Positions 61,337 to 64,000 of a stretch of 64,000 bases of DNA are shown in pieces. A program made the translations under genes and the position numbers. How positions within the stretch are numbered: the first letter of the stretch is position 1; each line of letters opens with the position of its first letter. Location of the stretch: contig CAYVRP010000015.1 in NCBI GenBank assembly GCA_964454025.1, positions 35,449 to 99,448 of the forward strand, in the 5' to 3' direction. This DNA is from JAFGBI01 sp964454025 (GTDB taxonomy: Bacteria > Myxococcota_A > Polyangia > Polyangiales > Polyangiaceae). Under the pieces are notes generated by a model. That model had not been told where the DNA came from and made no database searches. It was given only the letters and a program-made list of their open reading frames with translations.

Positions 61337-62144
61337 GCCCGTGGGCGCGCCGGCCGACAAGCCTCGCCTCCGGGAGGCGCTGCTGGAGCCGCTCGAGCCG
61401 CTGATCCGGCTGCTCGAGGCGGTGGGGACCCTGGTGATCCTGGCCGTCCAGGCCCTGCTCTGGGCGCTGCGTCCGCCGCTTCGCCTGGGGCAGCTCCTTC
61501 TGGCGATGGAATTCGTCGGCGTGCAGTCGATCTTCATCGTCGTCTTGACCGGGACCTTCACCGGGATGGTCCTCGCCCTGCAGATGGTCAACGCGCTGCG
61601 CGATTTCGGGGCGGAGAGCATGGTGGGGGCCATCGTCGCCATCTCCCTCACCCGTGAAATGAGCCCGGTCTTCGCCGCCCTCATGGTCACCGCCCGCGGC
61701 GGCAGCGCCATGGCCGCCGAGCTCGGCAACATGCGGGTGACCGAGCAGATCGACGCCCTGGCGACCATGGGGGTGAGCCCCGTGCAATACCTGGTGACGC
61801 CGCGGATGCTGGCGAGCGTGATGATGCTGCCGCTGCTCTGCGTGCTGTTCACCTGCGTGGGGATGGCGGGCTCGTGGTTCGTGGCCGTGCATGGGCTCGG
61901 CCTGGACCCCGGCACCTACCTCGCCAACGTCGAGGCGTACCTCGAGCTCGAGGACTTCACCATGGGGATGGTCAAGTCCGTCGTCTTCGGCTTCCTGGTG
62001 TCGGTCATCTCCTGCCACCAGGGCTTCCACGCCTCGGGCGGGGCGCGCGGGGTGGGCCAGGCGACCACCCGCGCCGTCGTCAACAGCGCCGTGGCGATCC
62101 TGGTCGCGAACTACCTCCTCACGAGCTGGCTGATGGGGATCTGA
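61323..62144 (+). CDS. mlaE: MlaE-family ABC permease
   Basis: A 273-aa permease of the MlaE family, which moves phospholipids between the membranes. Seen are FTGMVLALQMVNALRDFG, MVTARGGSAMAAELGNMRVT and EQIDALATMGVSP, all highly conserved. Membrane helices match MlaE. Starts at GTG 61323 (or GTG 61341). No mlaF or mlaD is adjacent; PduL follows, so the ATPase and MCE-domain partners must be elsewhere. Confidence 0.93.
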   Translation: MVYPEPVGAPADKPRLREALLEPLEPLIRLLEAVGTLVILAVQALLWALRPPLRLGQLLLAMEFVGVQSIFIVVLTGTFTGMVLALQMVNALRDFGAESMVGAIVAISLTREMSPVFAALMVTARGGSAMAAELGNMRVTEQIDALATMGVSPVQYLVTPRMLASVMMLPLLCVLFTCVGMAGSWFVAVHGLGLDPGTYLANVEAYLELEDFTMGMVKSVVFGFLVSVISCHQGFHASGGARGVGQATTRAVVNSAVAILVANYLLTSWLMGI

Positions 62145-62167
62145 TCCCCGCCCCGGAGCACTGTCCC

Positions 62168-62779
62168 ATGAGCGAACCGCCCCCCATCCCGATCTCGATC
62201 AGCGCGCGCCACGTCCACCTCACCCGGGAGCACGTCGAGCTGCTCTTCGGCCCCGGGCACGCGCTCACGCCCTGCAAGGACTTGAGCCAGCCGGGACAGT
62301 TCGCCTGCGCCGAACAGGTCACGCTGGTGGGCCCGCGGGGCAGCATCCCGGACGTGCGCGTCCTCGGGCCGGTGCGGCCCGAGACGCAGGTCGAGATCTC
62401 CCGGACCGACGAGCGCGCGCTCGGCATCGACGCGCCGATTCGCCCCTCCGGCGAGCTCGCGGGGAGCGCCGGGATCGAGCTCGTGGGCCCGGCGGGCCGC
62501 GTGAAGCTCGAGCGCGGCGCCATCCAGGCCAAGCGCCACATCCACATGAGCCCGGCCGACGCCGCCGTCTACGGGGTGAAGGACAAGGACTGGGTGATGG
62601 TGCGCGTCGGTGGCGAGCGCGGCATCATCTTCGACGACGTCCTGGTGCGCGTGCACCCCGACTTCGTGCTCGACATGCACCTCGACACGGACGAGGCGAA
62701 CGCCGCCGATCTGAAGCCCGGCGCCACCGGCACCCTGCTCCGCGGCCCTGTCACCGTGCAGGTCGAGCCGGACGACTGA
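62168..62779 (+). CDS. pduL: PduL-type phosphate acyltransferase
   Basis: A 203-aa PduL (PTAC) that swaps CoA and phosphate on acyl groups (acetyl-P or propionyl-P). The zinc histidines are in SARHVHLT and AKRHIHMS; other segments: DLSQPGQFACAEQVTLVGPRG and FVLDMHLDTDEANA. No encapsulation peptide is obvious at the N-terminus and no microcompartment gene nearby, so it likely acts as a cytosolic phosphotransacetylase. GGAG 9 nt upstream of ATG 62168. Confidence 0.93.
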   Translation: MSEPPPIPISISARHVHLTREHVELLFGPGHALTPCKDLSQPGQFACAEQVTLVGPRGSIPDVRVLGPVRPETQVEISRTDERALGIDAPIRPSGELAGSAGIELVGPAGRVKLERGAIQAKRHIHMSPADAAVYGVKDKDWVMVRVGGERGIIFDDVLVRVHPDFVLDMHLDTDEANAADLKPGATGTLLRGPVTVQVEPDD

Positions 62780-62797
62780 GCCGCCGTCGCCCGGCGG

Positions 62798-64000
62798 CTA
62801 CGGGGTGGGGGCGGGCGCCGGGGGTGGCACCGTCGGCCCCTGGGCGAGGCGCGAGTGCCGGTGCCCGTAGGCGAAGTAGAGCAGGAGACCGCCGGCGAGC
62901 CAGCCGAAGAGACGGTACCAGGTTTCGAGCTTGAGGCCCCACATCAGATAGAGGTTGGTGGCGATGCCGAGGGCTGGCACCCAGGGGACCAGCGGGGTGC
63001 GGAAGGGGCGGGGCGCGTCCGGCTGCGTGTAGCGGACCACTAGCACGCCGGCGCACACGATGGTGAAGGCGAAGAGGGTCCCGATGCTCGTCATCTCGCC
63101 GAGGGCGCTCATCGGCGCGAAGGCGGCGAGCAGGCCGACGAAGACCATGAAGGCGAGGTTCGACTTCCAGGGAGTGCGGAAGCGGGGGTGGACGTGCCCG
63201 AACAGGCCGGGGAGCAGCCCGTCGCGCGCCATCGAGAAGCAGACCCGCGACTGGCCGAGCAGGAGCACCAGGATGACCGACGTGTAGCCGGCGATGATCG
63301 CGAGCTTGACCGCCATCCGGAGCCACCCGAACGGGGTGCGATCGATGGCCACCGCGACCGGCGCCGCTGAGTTAAGCTCCGTGTAATGGACCATCCCGGT
63401 CATCACGTAGGCGAACGCCACGTACAGCAAGGTGCAGACGGCGAGCGATCCGATGATGCCGATGGGCATGTCGCGGGACGGGTTCTTCGCCTCCTGGGCC
63501 GCGGTGGAGACGGCGTCGAAGCCGATGTAGGCGAAGAAGATCACCCCCGCGCCCTGCAGCACGCCGCTCCACCCGAACTGGCCGAAGTGCCCCTGGTTCG
63601 GCGGCAGGAACGGGACGTGGTTCGCCGGGTTCACGTAGAACGCGCCGAGGGCGATGAAGAGCACCACCACGCTCACCTTGAGCACCACGATGGTGGAATT
63701 GAAGCGCGCGGACTCGCGGATACCGACGATCAGGAGCAGCGAGATGACGATCACCACGATCACGGCCGGCAGGTTCATCACGGCCGCGCCGGCGGTGGTG
63801 CCATCGGGGAGCGTGGTGTGCTCGAAGGGGGAGGCGGCGAGCGCCGCCGGGAAGGAGACGCCGAGCTGGTGCAACAGCGAGATGACGTACCCGGACCAGC
63901 TCACCGCCACCGTCGACGCGCCGATGGCGTACTCGAGGACCAGATCCCAGCCGATGATCCACGCGGCCAGCTCGCCCAGCGTCGCGTAGGCGTAGGTGTA
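62798..64000 (-). CDS. APC-family amino acid permease, 5' end outside window
   Basis: A partial gene: 401 codons with the N-terminus beyond 64000. The frame is open to the window edge (YTYAYATLGELAAWIIGWDLVL). It is an APC/cationic amino acid transporter type (CAT): GFDAVSTAAQEAKNPSRDMP, RVCFSMARDGLLP, FGHVHPRFRTPW and helices typical of the group. It would import amino acids; the substrate is not clear. The C-terminal tail is short and proline-rich. Confidence 0.88.
   Translation of the reverse strand, partial: YTYAYATLGELAAWIIGWDLVLEYAIGASTVAVSWSGYVISLLHQLGVSFPAALAASPFEHTTLPDGTTAGAAVMNLPAVIVVIVISLLLIVGIRESARFNSTIVVLKVSVVVLFIALGAFYVNPANHVPFLPPNQGHFGQFGWSGVLQGAGVIFFAYIGFDAVSTAAQEAKNPSRDMPIGIIGSLAVCTLLYVAFAYVMTGMVHYTELNSAAPVAVAIDRTPFGWLRMAVKLAIIAGYTSVILVLLLGQSRVCFSMARDGLLPGLFGHVHPRFRTPWKSNLAFMVFVGLLAAFAPMSALGEMTSIGTLFAFTIVCAGVLVVRYTQPDAPRPFRTPLVPWVPALGIATNLYLMWGLKLETWYRLFGWLAGGLLLYFAYGHRHSRLAQGPTVPPPAPAPTP

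Noticed and set aside
1..64000. tRNA, rRNA, CRISPR, insertion sequences, att sites
   Set aside because: No cloverleaf-like set, repeat-spacer array, transposase or terminal repeats were found by reading; a weak structured RNA could have been missed.

Overview
The window is 64 kb of very GC-rich, densely packed bacterial chromosome. The gene content points to the Myxococcota (former Deltaproteobacteria): a CdnL/CarD-type regulator, an AgmX/PglI C-terminal-domain lipoprotein, HEAT-repeat, carboxypeptidase-regulatory-repeat and retropepsin-like envelope proteins, many lipoproteins, PilZ proteins, and a lysine/alanine-rich H1-like protein. This placement is inference; no rRNA, tRNA, insertion sequence, prophage or CRISPR array was seen. 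Many genes overlap by ATGA or GTGA, so translational coupling is the rule.

Layout. 0-5.3 kb: trpS (with a probable [4Fe-4S] motif) and a lipoprotein, then cdnL with a good promoter, a Ppx/GppA phosphatase apparently starting at CTG, an OmpA-like lipoprotein and the H1-like gene with a strong promoter and terminator. 5.4-16 kb: an unknown 543-aa protein with the AgmX-like lipoprotein, a tandem retropepsin-like lipoprotein coupled to coaD, then purC with a small unknown gene, a FliH/SctL-like protein and a site-2 protease. Next come a secreted SH3-like protein, a DHH-like protein and an AblB-like acetyltransferase. 16-30 kb: a HEAT-repeat secreted protein, an SDR plus membrane protein, a gluzincin, chorismate mutase, a large repeat protein with a PDZ domain, chorismate synthase, and a membrane-anchored GspE/PilT-like ATPase with a PEGA-like partner.

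30-39.5 kb: a DUF47/PhoU-like protein, then a leftward series of an unknown TM protein (possible frameshift at a G9 tract), mfd, a ModF-like double ABC ATPase, a Nudix hydrolase and a U32/RlhA-like enzyme. 39.5-46.2 kb: PilZ plus SCP2-like genes, then pal-tolQ-tolR-tolA-tolB preceded by a 17-cysteine protein and a small tail-anchored protein that also appears to start at CTG. 46.5-55.3 kb: ilvE, a lipoprotein, an XRE regulator, a PpiD-like chaperone coupled to an M16 peptidase, PilZ and a DinG-like helicase. 55.4-64 kb: an sdhCAB operon whose flavoprotein lacks several hallmark active-site residues, an LpoA-like lipoprotein, tsaE, mlaE, pduL and an APC-family permease cut by the window edge.

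Functional themes are envelope integrity (Tol-Pal, PpiD/M16, OmpA-like, MlaE, S2P), aromatic, purine and branched-chain amino acid metabolism (aroQ, aroC, purC, ilvE), tRNA and coenzyme A functions (trpS, tsaE, coaD) and repair (mfd, dinG-like). The most unusual object is the SDH-like complex: its electron-transfer subunits look intact, but SdhA has lost the covalent-flavin histidine, the HYxMGG histidine and the HGANRLG arginine. Other notable points are two SD-preceded CTG starts, the FliH/SctL-like gene far from any secretion cluster, and a DinG homologue with three of the four iron-sulfur cysteines.
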